DNA from: Blastomyces gilchristii SLH14081
Lineage: Eukaryota > Ascomycota > Eurotiomycetes > Onygenales > Ajellomycetaceae
Direction of reading: 5' to 3'
Assembly (NCBI RefSeq): GCF_000003855.2
Contig: NW_003101663.1
Coordinates: 1,159,121 to 1,223,120, forward strand
DNA length: 64,000 nucleotides
Numbering within the stretch: position 1 is the first letter of the stretch; each line of letters opens with the position of its first letter. Under the pieces are notes generated by a model. The model did not search any database, was not told the DNA's origin, and saw only the letters and a program-made list of their open reading frames with translations. Of the stretch, positions 35,370-47,186 are shown one piece after another. The translations under genes and the position numbers were made by a program.

Positions 35370-38300
35370 ATGTCTCTCAATGGGTTAGATGATCCCGCTG
35401 TCATCGAGTCCTACCAGTCTGCCCTCGCTGAAGCTGGTGGATGGTGAGTTCAATCTCCTATTTTCTTCGTTTGCTTGCTCGACTCTGGGGGTCCGATTAC
35501 CGTTCTCATCCTCTCTGTTCGTCCCTCGAGAGCTGGGATCCAATTCGGTCGTATTTGTGCATGGGTTATATTCATCATCCTGCAACACTCATTGTTAAAT
35601 AACCCTGCGCTTCGGGAATGATTTGCGCTAATTATACCTTTGCCTTTTTCTTTTTAGGTTTCTGGTCAAATATGTCAGTCGGGATACTGTCGCCCTCCTT
35701 GCCCGTGGATCGGGGGGAGTGACCGAGATCAGAATCACCATCGATGGCTACGAGGAAACCTCTCCTCTCTACGGCTTTCTACAGTATCGCAGGAGGAAAA
35801 TAATATTGAAATATGTCCCCGAGGGAATTTCAAGGTTGATTCAAGGTACTATCCCTCTTAGAAACCGAGGTTTGTTTTCTTTATAATTCCGATGATCAAG
35901 AATCTAAAGATCACGGCGTCTCCTACAGCTCGAATCACGGTTCAATTCCAATCGATACTGGACAAGTTCTCCCCCCATGATACTGTCTTCTCCCTAGCCC
36001 TCTCGTCGGAGTTGACAGAGAGTGCACTCTCCTCCGCCTGCCTGCTCCATACTGCGTCCAGTTCCATGACATCGTCGTCAAGCTCCCTTCGTCGTCGCAG
36101 ATTGGGTGAAATTACTGAGGATGCTGAGGAATGTGCGAGCCCTCGTGAAGAAACATATGGGCAGTTCGACAACGGTTATGGAAATCGAAGGGAAAGCGTT
36201 TTCAGTGGGACGTCGGATGCAACCGCTGTACCCAGTCACCACCAGCGGGGTCAAGGATCGGTCGATACTTCCGGAACGGATCTCTCAAGGCCTCCACAAT
36301 CTGACCGTTCCGAATCCACAGCTGAGAAATCTTTACCCGCTGTGCCCCGAAATCGCACCGAGAGCCAGTCAAGTGGCCATGCGCAGAGGCATTTCCTAGA
36401 CTCCCTTGATCGCTCTCCTACTGATTCGCGCAAATCTTCTCAGTCCACTAGACCATCACTGAGAGATTTGGATTCAATAAGCATGTATCGCCCAAAGGTT
36501 AAGTTAGGGCCCCGGCCCTCAATGGACCCAAGTGGGCGACCACGGACCGCAGGATCGATAGGGAGATCTAGCGATACTCGCCCAGTAGCCTCACTACCTG
36601 CAGGTGTACGAACGTCAGCCCGAAAGAACAGTCCCTCCGGGGGGCGTCCCAAATCCCAACCTGACATCCCGGTCCCACGTCTTCCACCATCAATGGCTCC
36701 GCCTGTACCCCACTTATTAATTCCACCTCCCCCGCTTAACCTTGGCCCAATGTCCAGACATTCTCCGGGTTCCCCCAGATCAGTAATGAGCGTGCCAAGC
36801 TCACTCTCCATAACACCCGAAAAACAGAGATTAATGCGGGCGCTGGAATTACGAAAAAGGCAAATGGAGAAACGTGTGGAGGAGACTGAAAAGAAAAATG
36901 ATGAGCTTAGTAGTGAATCGAAGCAAGTAGTGAAGAAATTGGAGGTTGAGGGAAACAAAGAAAATATTGAGATTGTCCAAATGGAAGTGGCTGCGAAACC
37001 ACAACAGACTGAAGTTGCCTCATTTGAATCGGATGCGTTGGCTCCACTACAACTCACTCCCAGATCCCAAGAGCCGCAACACCCGCCGTCTATATATCCT
37101 GTTCAGGAACAGAAACAGACACCCCCGTCGCCGGATCCTTCGAATCCAGACTCAGCTGTAGATGTCTGCACAGTGGAACCCAAAAACATTGAATCCGCAT
37201 CTTCCTCCACATCTGTTAAGAGTATTGTGTCGTCGGAAGTAGAGGAACAACATTCCTCCCCAACGATCTCCGTTACCAGTCCAGACGCCTCAAAACACGG
37301 TGAGGAAGATGAGGCTTGTGAGGCGTCGGAACCTAGTCAGGCTAATCCACAAATTGTGGAGACCGATACCACAATTGACACACAACAACAAACACAGAAT
37401 AATGACGCGAGTGAATCAACACAAGATACCCAGCCATCGGATTCTCCAACAGATGATCTTATAGTCTCTATAATTGAAGTCCCATCTGGCGTCTCTTCCC
37501 CGAATGCCACTCCCAGAGCAATCCCAAGAGATTGTCAAGCTGCGCCGCCTCAAACAGCAGAAATGACACCTACAGACATACCCCAGGAACCTTTACAATC
37601 TAACAACATCCCTGTAGCATCGCCCATCTCGCAGAAGCTCATAGAATGTCTCCCCGTGGAATCAATATCCGCCGCTGGTGATAGTGATGTGCCCAAATCA
37701 GGCAAATCCTCTTCTGAGACAGAGCCATCTGAAGCTAACAATCTCAAGAGCAAGCACAAAGGGCCCGTGGACCCTATCCATATTGTAACGCAATTCGATC
37801 AATCGGACGAAGACAATCTCTTGTCCGATGATTCTTTTATGGAGGAATTGGGAAGTGCTACATTTCAAGAAGCCAAGCCCATCGCAGTCCCGAAGACCCC
37901 GACTGCGTTCGCCAAAAATGGAGATTTGGACCCAGCCGCGGATTGGAAGAAATCTAGAGTATTCTCTAACCCGCCTAATGCAAGAAATACTGGACCCGAT
38001 GTGCAAGCACTCCCAATTGGCAGATCTCCTTCTGGATCTTTTCTCGAAAGCCAAAAAGCAGTCCCTGTACTTGTTGCTAAAAAAGTGAACGTCTCCTCCG
38101 GAATCTCAAAACGAATCAAGGCCTTGGAAATGTTTTCCAGCCGCGAAGGCCCAACACCTACGGTGCCGCAGCCTCCCCCGCCAACAAGTGCGGCGTCATC
38201 CCCTTTTGAAAAATTCCGCAAACGGGCCTCTATGTCACAGACTAGCCTACCCCCTGCTTCCACGCTCAGAAGCAAGTCTCCTTCCTATTCCCCATCACCT

Positions 38301-39314
38301 TCACCTTCAGAAAGGCGTGCTTTATCTCCCAATCCTTCAAAACGGGCCGACAGCCAAACAACAAACACCCAGTCCCGAGGAAAGTCGAATTCAGTCTCTG
38401 TGACAGCCCGCATCATTCGGGATCCAGCTGCTCCACCCAATGAACCTCCAGCTAACCCTTCGGAACCCACCGTCCTTAATCTGCAGCGCAGCCCCATTAT
38501 TGTTGAGAGCGATACCCCCCAATTATCTCCTCGTCCTTCCACTTCAGCGGCAACCCGTCCAGAGAAACGCAGTCTATCTACTTCTTCTAGCACTGGGTCA
38601 GGGCGCTTATCTACCTCCCAAGGTATCCCTCGCTCCGATTCTACGCCGAGCAAGATCTCCGCCTCATCTCGGTCTAGACATGAAGCACATGGTCCACATC
38701 CCTCACCTGACGTATCGCACAGTCCCCTGAACCGTGTTGATGAGTCAAAGGAAGAGAAGAGGGAGTCTAGAAAATCGCGCATTATTCGCCGCATGTCATC
38801 TATCACTTCAAATTCTCGACGGGGTCTAATAAATGCTCTAAGCCCGACCTTGAAAGAGGAAGAATCACAGCTGGCCTCTTTAAACGATGAAAGCAGTACC
38901 CCTGAGCCTCCTCAGATGGTTGATATTGGCGAGGTCAACGTGCAATTTCCCGACACTCTTCTGTGGAAACGGAGGTTCATGCGCATCGATGACCAAGGCT
39001 ATCTTATTCTCACTCCTGGTACCATCGACGGGACTGCTCGAAATCTCGTCAAGAGATACCATCTTTCAGAATTCCGGCCCCCATTTTTGCCGGATCAAGA
39101 TAGGCAGGAACTCCCAAACAGCATCGTGCTTGATTTCCTGGACGGGAGCACCTTACAGTGTGCATGCGAGTCAAGACAGGGACAAAGTGGTATCCTTCAA
39201 GGTAAAACTTCTCTCATTTCATTCTCTTCCTAGGAGCTTTGCATGCTGACGGACTTTTATACAGTACTTCTAGAAGCCCACCGGGCTTACGAGCACGTTT
39301 TCCCTCAGCAATAA
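35370..39314 (+). CDS. ADF-H (cofilin-homology) and PH domain protein, probable actin-cytoskeleton adaptor
   Basis: Four exons: 35370-35443, 35658-35845, 35929-39201, 39265-39314 (GT-AG throughout; sum 3585 nt, 1194 residues, ending YEHVFPQQ). Residues 1 to about 145 form an ADF-H module (VTEIRITIDGYEE, SPLYGFLQYRRRK, LKYVPEGISRLIQ, FQSILDKFSPHDTVF), as in drebrin/Abp1-type actin binders. A very long Ser/Pro/Thr-rich disordered region follows, with a charged coiled coil at about 384-431 (EKQRLMRALELRKRQMEKRV). The C-terminus, about 1085-1194, is a PH-like domain (LLWKRRFMRID, VKRYHLSEFRPPF, LQCACESR). Inferred role: linking actin to phosphoinositide membranes. The exact orthologue is not named here. 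Start chosen because it opens the conserved N-terminus. Confidence 0.88.
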
Positions 39315-41452
39315 TCGAGATGATCGCCCACTGAGCTGAAATTAGACAACACTCGCGCATCCTCTCATAGCACCTAATTTCCCCTGCCGGTATCCCACAG
39401 CTACCTAGAAACAACATCCTTCGATTTATTTCGTTTGTAGAGGCGACTTTCTCTCGCATTCCATACACCAACCTCGAACAGTCGTTTTAAAACTCTTTCT
39501 TTTATCCTTTATTTTCATTTGTTTCTATTTGGGTGACAAAACATTGCCTAGGAAAGATCTACTTGTTTCTCTTTCTCTCTCTTTCTCTTCTGTAATATTT
39601 CATGATTTCTACGATATTATGATATTTCATTTTGGCCTTTCAACAACCACCACGCCGCCTGGTCAACCCCTCCCGATAAGTTGACCTACCGATAATGCGT
39701 AATATTTAGTCTCCTTCTCTAATTGCGCCCACCAGCACTGTCAACTCGCGAGACCCGGAGCCTCGTTCCCTGGGGTAGATAGTCTGCCACTTGTGGAGGA
39801 CGATATTTGTTGCCAAGGAATAAGCCTAATCAGCACTCCCCTTTCACCAGAACCCGGTGGACATGCGCTTGGATTGTGCGAGTATTGGTCGACCATTGGC
39901 CGGAAAGAACAATATCATCTTCTTTGCTGTCGTTTCACGGACGACATCCTCACCGGAAGACTTCGCTGAATGGGCGAGATGAGCCATACGTTCTGTTGTA
40001 TGGTTTCTGAGGGGCTACTAGCTCGTGCAGTCTTCGCTTTCTCGCACGGGGCATATAAAAAAATACTTCACCCTTCATATCTATCGTCGACAGTGGAATT
40101 TGTATTTTGGCGGAAGTAACGCTGGCCTCTTTCTCCTTTTCTATTTTTCTCTTTTGTCCCGTCATTTTCTTTTTTCCCCTATTTTTGCATCTTAATTGTG
40201 GTTGTTGGCATGTCGCAAATATATACCCCGCCCCTCCCCCACCCTGATTCTCTGAAAAGCATTTTCACACTGCCCTTATTCTCCTTCCTGTTGCCCTCCA
40301 CCCCTTTTCTTTATTTACACGCATTATCAATCACTCGCTTTTGATATTTCCCTCTCCTTTCTTCATTACTTTTCTATCTAGGTACTCGCCTTCCTTTCTC
40401 GTCCTCCACTTCTTGCTTGTGTTGGTTTTTAATTATTATCCCTGTTCCATGTCTTGATTTCTCTCGCAGGAGTATCTAGTTTTTCCTCTTTCCCCTTGTT
40501 CTAGCCTCTTTCCATTCGAACCCCACACTACCCATTGTCGTTTTTTCCCCTTACCAACACTCTTTGGTTGTTTCCCGGTTCTAGCTGTGTCTCTTTTGTT
40601 TTGGTACCCTTCAATTCCAGATGTTCCACTATTTTATTTGCCTTCTTTGATAACTTTTCTTCACCTCTTTTGACGGATCCCTTTTCCCTCTTCCTTCTTT
40701 CTTCTTTCTCTTTGGTTTTCACTTCATGCCCACCTTTCCATCTCCTTTTTGCGTCGATTGATATAACCTCTTAGTTTTCGATTTTGCATTTCTCCCTTTT
40801 CGTTTTTCGTTCTCCATCGTTTCCATTTTTACCATTTTACAAACTTATTCTTCAATTTCTATTGTTATATTAGCTTCCCAGTCGCATATTCCACCACTTA
40901 ACTGGTACTATCTAACAATACATCCCCCTCCATCTTTTTTCTTCTCCATAGCTGAACCCCTTACTTTCATTTCACCTTGGAAGCCATCGGCTAGTTACCA
41001 TGCCCGCCATAGAATTCCCCCGTAGGAAGTGACCCATCCTGGGTTTTAGTACCCGGCTGCAAAGAGATGGAGATTTTAAATTTGGACGATATATTGTTTA
41101 ATCTGTAAATTAGCGCAATTCTACGGTGGCCAGATTCGACATTTCTTCTCTACTCCGTTCTTCCTTCTCGGCATCTGATTTTAGAATGATAAAAAGAGAT
41201 AATTGTTAACAATCGGGGGAAATATACTTATTCCACATCAGAAGAAGTGGGGAAAAGTTCACGCATATTTGTACATACAATGTCTATATCAACAGGAAGT
41301 AAAAATGGAGAAAGTTTTTACCAAGCCAGCGCTCCGAGACACCCCTAGATTATGAAGGGGGGTAAGGTCCCGGGAACGTAGTAAAAACCCTTGATAAAGC
41401 AAACAGTCATTCAATCACTTCGAGTTTCCTCTTCTACATCAACCACCTCTCT
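39315..41452. other. Long intergenic stretch, pyrimidine-rich on the plus strand
   Basis: About 2.1 kb between the ADF-H gene and the PUS4 stop. From about 39,480 to 40,990 the plus strand is dominated by C/T runs, like an extended fungal leader. It ends at GTTACCATG (41,000) in good start context, but that frame is only 10 codons (MPAIEFPRRK, stop 41,030-41,032) and I find no spliced continuation. No known protein, tRNA or repeat recognised. It may hold a non-coding transcript or a lost gene. Confidence 0.45.
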
Positions 41453-42826
41453 CTACCTCTCCTCCTCATTAGAACCCTCCTTCCTACCCTCGCTTGCGCC
41501 ATTCCCCTTCTTCTCCCCATACCTCTCTCCATTCCTCTCCGCCCACTCATCCAAAAAGCCTTGTAACTTGGGGCCCCACACCTCCTCCCCCGCCTCCAAA
41601 TCGCTATACTCCAACACCTTCTCCGGCTCGAGTGTGAAATCGCCTTGGCGCGTGCGCACCAGCAATGACATCATCGCGTTGCTGCCTAGGGCCAAACCGA
41701 GGTCGTGGGCGAGGGAGCGGACGTAGAAGCCGGATGAGACAGTCATGGTGAGCCTTACTGCGGGGGGTTGAGGAGGTGGTGTGGAAGTGGAAGTGGAAGT
41801 GGAAGCGGTCGAGGCGGCATTGGATGCAGTGGGGTCAGCGGCGGGCGAAGGGTCTCGGGTAATGGAGGCGTCGACGGTGTTATCGGTGGTGGGCTTTTGG
41901 CGTTTCGGTGACGGAGGTGTTTTTTCTTCTGCTTCTGGCGCTGGAGGTGTGGAGAGCTTTCTCTTGATACCTTGTGATTCCCCCTCTGGCTGTGCGGTGG
42001 TATTCTGCTGTGCTTGTCCTTCGGCAGTAGGAGGGGTGGGAGCAGACGTTGTCGTATCAGTAGTCGGGAGCGCAGATGATGTTGGGCTTTTAGACAACAT
42101 CTTCTGCGCGACAGATTTCTCCGTGCTACTCGCCTCTTCCGTCGGCCAGGCATAATCATGCGTGCCACCTTCATACCAATCCAGGATCTCCAAATTCGTC
42201 ACTTCAACAGGCCTCTTCAAAATTTCCACAGGTGGCTCAAGCCCCTCCCGCGCATACTCATACAATTTCTTCCCCTGTACCTTCAGCGCTGAAAATATCG
42301 ACGGCCGCTGCATGATCTTGCCTCTGAAACCCTCCAGCGCCTTCTCCACCTTTTCGCGCGTAATATGCCCGTACGGCGCCCGACTCACCACCTTACCGAC
42401 ACGGTCGTACGTATCCGTCGCAGCGCCAAATAGTACCACAGTCTCGTATGACTTGGTGCACGCCAAGAAGTTATTCAGTTCCTTTGTGCCTTTGCCGACA
42501 CCTGTGATTAGTACACCCGTCGCCATGGGGTCAAGGGTTCCCCCGTGCCCCAGTTTAACCTGTAGACGCTTGTCGCGCCATCTGCGGCCTTGGCGTTTGT
42601 TCCCTGCATGTCGCCGGCTGCGCTCAGTTTCGATCCATGGCTGGAAGAACTGAGAGGGAGTGAAGTGCTGTTGTAGGTTGCGGAGAACTTCGGCGGAGGA
42701 TATGCCAGGGGGTTTATGAACGGCTGCATTTGAAGTAGGTGAGAGTTAGTCTAAAAGTTTCGTTCGAGCGGCAGAGAATATGCTCGACGAACCGAAAACG
42801 CCTTCTATATTTCGGTTGTGATTCAT
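41453..42826 (-). CDS. PUS4: tRNA pseudouridine-55 synthase, TruB/Pus4 family
   Basis: Two exons: 42826-42793 and 42723-41453 (intron 42,792-42,724, donor GTTCGT, acceptor TGCAG), 434 residues. The first exon begins MNHNRNIEGVF and joins AVHKPPGISSAEVL, the family's N-terminal motif. GHGGTLDPMATGVL contains the catalytic Asp76. Then come GKGTKELN, Y-rich FGAATDTYD, RPSIFSALKVQGKKLYEYAR and, near the C-terminus, SSGFYVRSLAHDLG. The enzyme isomerises U55 in the T-loop of tRNAs. About 90 residues of low-complexity Ser/Thr/Pro/Gln sequence (residues about 190-280) interrupt the core before the FYVRSL motif and include a TS dinucleotide-like repeat. Head-to-head with the RFTS gene across 437 bp. 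Confidence 0.95.
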
Positions 42827-43263
42827 TATAGCTGAGAAACCTCTGGTGTGGAAGTGAAAGCGGATGGTCATGAAGGGGGAATTTTTGTTCGCGGCCGAAG
42901 GGGGGAAGAGGGAGGAAAAGGTGAAATTCTGAACGCGGGGTTGACGTCGGGATAATAGATTTCGCGGTCAAAGCTATTATAAATAGTAACTACTCATTGT
43001 GCAAAAAAAGGTGAAGATGAGAGAACAGGACCCTGAAGCGGGCGGAGAGAAATATTTTATAAGATCTGAAGCTGCGATTACATCAAAACGCGGGTGTATT
43101 TCAAATACCGTTCCGCTGCGAATCGTACCGTACTGTAAAATACCAGTATAGAAGCTGCTTGCTCTCTGCCGCATTACCTTCCCCGATCTATCCTCAACAT
43201 GCGCGATATCCATCGACTTGATCTCATAGTTATACATCAAGGCATCATGATGTTTTTGGAGAT
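42827..43263. promoter_or_regulatory. Divergent promoter between PUS4 and the RFTS gene
   Basis: 437 bp separating the two start codons. No distinctive TATA box or operator was seen. Short frames inside it are chance. Confidence 0.5.
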
Positions 43264-45247
43264 ATGACAACGCGAATCGAGAATGTCCTTGCTGCTAGAA
43301 ACGCTTCCCTTAACGATGAGAATGACTGGGAGGAGTTTGCCCTGACGGACGTTAAGGTTCTTGTACCTGGCAAGACGCGATATGCGAACGTCTTGTCTGC
43401 TTCGGCAGACAATCCTGTCCGTGTCACAGGCCAGCTGGAAGTGGTAGAAAAAGAGCAGGAAGAGCTTGGTAGGAGAATAATACGTCTGTCGTCGAGTTCG
43501 CTTTGTGATGGTTGTCCTAACTCAGCCTTCCATTTCAACAGTTCTTGATGATTCCTATCGAAACAAACGAGTCCTCATTGATAATGTCACGCACTACGCC
43601 TACGGTCAGCATGACGATGGCGAGATCGGCTTATGGGTTGCGGGCGCGGCAGGCTGGTTCTCCATCGCGCCCGCCAGAGGATACAAACCGATGTTCAACG
43701 AGATGGTCGAAGCCATTGACCTCCTATATTTCCTTGCGGACCAGCACCAAAAGAGCAGGCGGCGGGGTAGAAAATGGAATCCAAAAGTAAATTATCTATT
43801 TGATGAGGTTCGTCTAGAAAATATCTTGGTTGACGACGTTGCGGGGTTGAATGGTGCAGAGCGCTTACTCTTCACCCCTCTCTCGATAGTACACGAAACA
43901 TACCAATGGGGCGTGCGAGGATGCGGAGGACTCAGCGGAGGTGTTCTACAAGCACCATGAGTTCCTTATCAACCGAATGGTCCAGGGTAAGGAGAATGTG
44001 GATTGGGCTTCGACTCCCATTTATGCTCATCTACGGGAGTTGTATTTGGTATGACACCCTGTAACAGGTCTCTCCTTATGAAAATTGGCTTCGCAGAAAA
44101 TTCCGAGATCTAACCTGGTTTCAAGGATGTATTCGAGCGGGCAGAGGCGGCTGCGAATGAAACCCAAGAAGAGGTTGAATCTGACGAAGAATCAGAGGTT
44201 TCTCCCGATGCCGTGGACGTGGGGAGAGCCCAGGCTGACACGATATTTGAGGTTGTTTTGGACATGAAAGAGTCGGGGCTACTCTCTAAACGGCGACTTA
44301 ATGTTACGACTGTTGCGGAGACGCTTTTGAAACGATATGAAATGAGCTCTTTGGATTATGCTCTGGATTTGATTCGTGCGAGAGCTGGTTTGCTTACAGA
44401 GATGATGGACAACGCACAAACGGCGACTTTTGACTGGTCTTCAAAAGCCATATATCGACAGCTAAAAGAGCTAGAGAGTTCAGGATGCTTGAAAGGTATT
44501 AGCGACACCCCGCTACACCCCAGGGCACGAAGGGAGGGCGGTTCTTCGTCTCCCTTGGCGGAAGAAAGCGAAGATGATGATGAAATTCCTGTTCCGAAGG
44601 GGCGAAGGCGTAAGGTACGAAAATCCCTGCTCCGCCCGAAGATGAGCTCGGTTTCGGTCAAGGCGGCTGGTAAACGCAATCGACAAACAGAAATTGGGAA
44701 TACAGATTCTGAGGATGAATTTAACGAGCCTCCGGAATCGGATGATACGCCTTCAAAGAGCCGCGGCCACCGCCTGGTTCATGACCCATTCTCGTCAAGG
44801 GTGAATGAAAGCACCCGCTCGATAGTTTCTGGATCAGACGTCGCTTCAGTAAGGAAAACACCGATGCAAGAGGTCTTCGAGGGCTTGATGACGGCCAGCC
44901 CAACCATCAATAACAACAGCGAAAACATAAATCAAGCGACAGAGCCCCCTGATCTCGCTGATTTACCTGCGGATACATGGATTTGTTCGGTCCAGGGATG
45001 CGGCAAAACTATATACAAAGCCAGTTCGAAACGGTCGAAAGAAGCTATTCTCGACCACTCCCTCGTCCATGCTGAAGACACTCAAGCCAAGCTGAACCTT
45101 GTATTCGCAGAACAGCGCCATAATGTCAACGCCTCTGTTAGCCATCTAGTCAGTCGCATTCGTGATTTCGGCTCCCATCAGGAATCAGCGGGAACATCTG
45201 ATGAGGCTCCGTCCCTGCAGCGAACTCAGCACCCGGAGGTAGCGTAA
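43264..45247 (+). CDS. RFTS (DNMT1 replication-foci-targeting) domain and C2H2 zinc-finger protein; Raf2-like candidate
   Basis: Four exons: 43264-43468, 43542-43807, 43890-44048, 44126-45247; 583 residues. The third intron uses acceptor TTTCAAG (44,125) with a CTAAC branch site upstream; the nearer TTCGCAG gives the wrong frame. Residues about 30-190 form an RFTS fold: WEEFALTDVKVLVPGK, NPVRVTGQLEVV, IDNVTHYAYG, GLWVAGAAGWFSIAPAR, YKPMFNEMVEAIDLLYFL. The C-terminus holds one C2H2-like finger, Cys497/Cys502/His521/His525, and the middle is acidic and disordered with basic patches. RFTS plus zinc finger is the layout of fission yeast Raf2, a subunit of the Clr4 H3K9 methyltransferase complex. 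That assignment is inference; no DNA methyltransferase domain is present. Confidence 0.85.
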
Positions 45248-45904
45248 AGGGTTAAGGTGCGTCATTTTCCATAAAGCCCAAATTAAATTAGCTAACTTCC
45301 TGGTAGATTGTTTACCTACCTTTTGTAGTAAAGGTGGCGAAGAATTTAGCCATGAAGACGCCTCACACCGTGTATGCGGAATAATATATCCCTGGGTAGG
45401 GAGTCATTACGATATCCATTCTCAACGTTTTCCACGTGGTGATTTTCACTTCAAAATACCCATTGTACAGTACATATATATATATATGATATATGTATTT
45501 TTATATTCCATCAGGCGATACCACATGGCATGATTCTGGAAGGCAACTTTTTTGGTGTTATTGGATCCCTATAACTTTAGTGATGAGTAACGAAGAATTT
45601 ACGACCTATTAACAACTTTTAAGTGTGATCCAGCCTTGCCCTTCAAATTGACTGACATGGCTGCAAATGGAGGATTCTATAGGATAGCCCTTGGTGTTCT
45701 TGCAGTGTATAGGCAGATACATAACTTGCCCTGAATCCCTATTCCTTCATAACGAGGAAAGACTTAGCGACAGCTTTGATAAACAAATCAATTCTATAGA
45801 ATTTAGGGCGGGAATATAAACCCATCCGCTCCCTAGCATACAGAAATGAAATGAGAAAATATCACAAACGTTTGCAATTATATGTGCTCCCGAATGCCGC
45901 ACTC
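45248..45904. other. Convergent intergenic region
   Basis: The 3' flanks of the RFTS gene and EBP2. It contains a short TA dinucleotide run (45,474-45,488) and otherwise nothing I recognise. Confidence 0.4.
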
Positions 45905-47186
45905 TCAAGTCCTCTTGAAGGTTGCCCTTCTGCTCTTCCCCGGCCTCTGCGCGCCTCCTTTTTTTTGTCCTTTCATCTTACCCACTGAAAACCCGCTCAA
46001 ATCGCCGCTGGACATCGCATCTCCACTCTTCGCGAATCGCTTCTTGCCCCCAAACCCAAACTTCTGATCCTTCTTTTGTCGCTTGCTTTGAGCACCCGGA
46101 CCGTTGCGGCCACCCTTATTGGCTCCACCCCGTGAATGGGATTTGCCTTCGTCTTCTAGGGTAACGTCGAAAAGGTCTGACTCTTCAGTGGGAGCCCCAT
46201 CACTCGCTTTGCGTTCTGCAAGGAGAGTAAAGGTATATATGTTAGGTTTGCAAATTTTACAAAGAGAAATGTAGAGTAATACGATTGGACAGCAGAAGTT
46301 GAGAACTTACTCCGCTTCAGACTATTGATCTTATCCAGCGTCTCCCGCTTCTCTTTCTGTCTCTGTTGTAGCTTGGCAACCTGGACTTGTTTTCCGAACT
46401 TTTTAAGATCTCGCTGTCGTTTAGCTTCCGCGCTTGCCTTCTTCGCCGCAGCTTCGTCGAACAATTTCTTCTTCACTCGGCCCATATGCTCATCAGACTT
46501 GACCATTTCGGCAAAGTAATCTGTCGGTCGTGAAAAGGGTATCCCTTCCTTCTTCAATTGATCTCTCGCGGATTTCGCGGCGGAAACGCAAACAGTGTAG
46601 AAAGCCAATTCACGTGTAAGATCATCGTTGGGATCTGGGACATCGATGGGTTCTGTTGATGTAAGGCTGTTGTGTTCTGAGAATGGAGTCTGAGGCGTGA
46701 GAAACGAGATGCGCTTGAGCGAAGAGAGGATGGCGGCGGAATTGTTGATAGTGAGGCGTTGGTGCGGTATTACGTCTGTGGCATCTTCCTCTGAAAGCTC
46801 TGATAAGGGAATGTCCTCTTCCTCTTCATCCTCGTCCCCATGTTCATCTTGCTCTTCTTCCTGATCCGTCCGTCGCTCCTCTTTAGCTTGGCTCGTAGGA
46901 GTGGGTTTTTCGTCTTCTCTATCTCCGGTACCATTTTGCTTTAGAGAAGTGGGATCCTAACCAGTCAAATGTCAGTAGTGTAAAAGCGGCATTCAATGGT
47001 CTCCCGGACACATACAGTTTGTTTAGTTTCTTGCTCCTCATTATCATTCAGGGTATCTTTAGAATCTCCCGCCGGTGCTCTTTTTCTCCTCTCTGCAGCC
47101 TTCTGCAACTTTTTCTGTCGCTCTAACTCATAATTGCGTCCTTTATGGGCATCTAGCGCCGATAGCAACTTACTCTTTTTCACCAT
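45905..47186 (-). CDS. EBP2: Ebp2-type rRNA-processing protein
   Basis: Three exons: 47186-47016, 46956-46311, 46215-45905; 375 residues. Both introns are short (59 and 95 bp) with GTATGT and GTAAGT donors. The N-terminus MVKKSKLLSALDAHKGRNYE is basic. Residues about 58-115 are acidic (EEEQDEHGDEDEEEE). The Ebp2 core at about 170-300 includes ELAFYTVCVSAAKSARDQL, FSRPTDYFAEMVKSDEHM, VKKKLFDEAAAKKASAEAKR and KFGKQVQVAKLQQRQKEKRE. The tail is Gly/Lys/Arg-rich and ends RRATFKRT. Ebp2 acts in the nucleolus in 27S pre-rRNA maturation and 60S subunit assembly. The length is close to the family's usual size. Confidence 0.96.

Noticed and set aside
43505..43960. RFTS gene as a single longer exon running to 43,960
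   Set aside because: Reading through GAGGTTCGT loses the conserved continuation; splicing 43,808-43,889 joins LFDE to a segment continuing NGACEDAEDSAEVFYKHHEF.
44085..44267. Alternative exon reading after acceptor TTCGCAG in the RFTS gene
   Set aside because: That acceptor leads to a stop within 60 codons. The later acceptor TTTCAAG, with a CTAAC branch site, joins the frame of the acidic segment and zinc finger.
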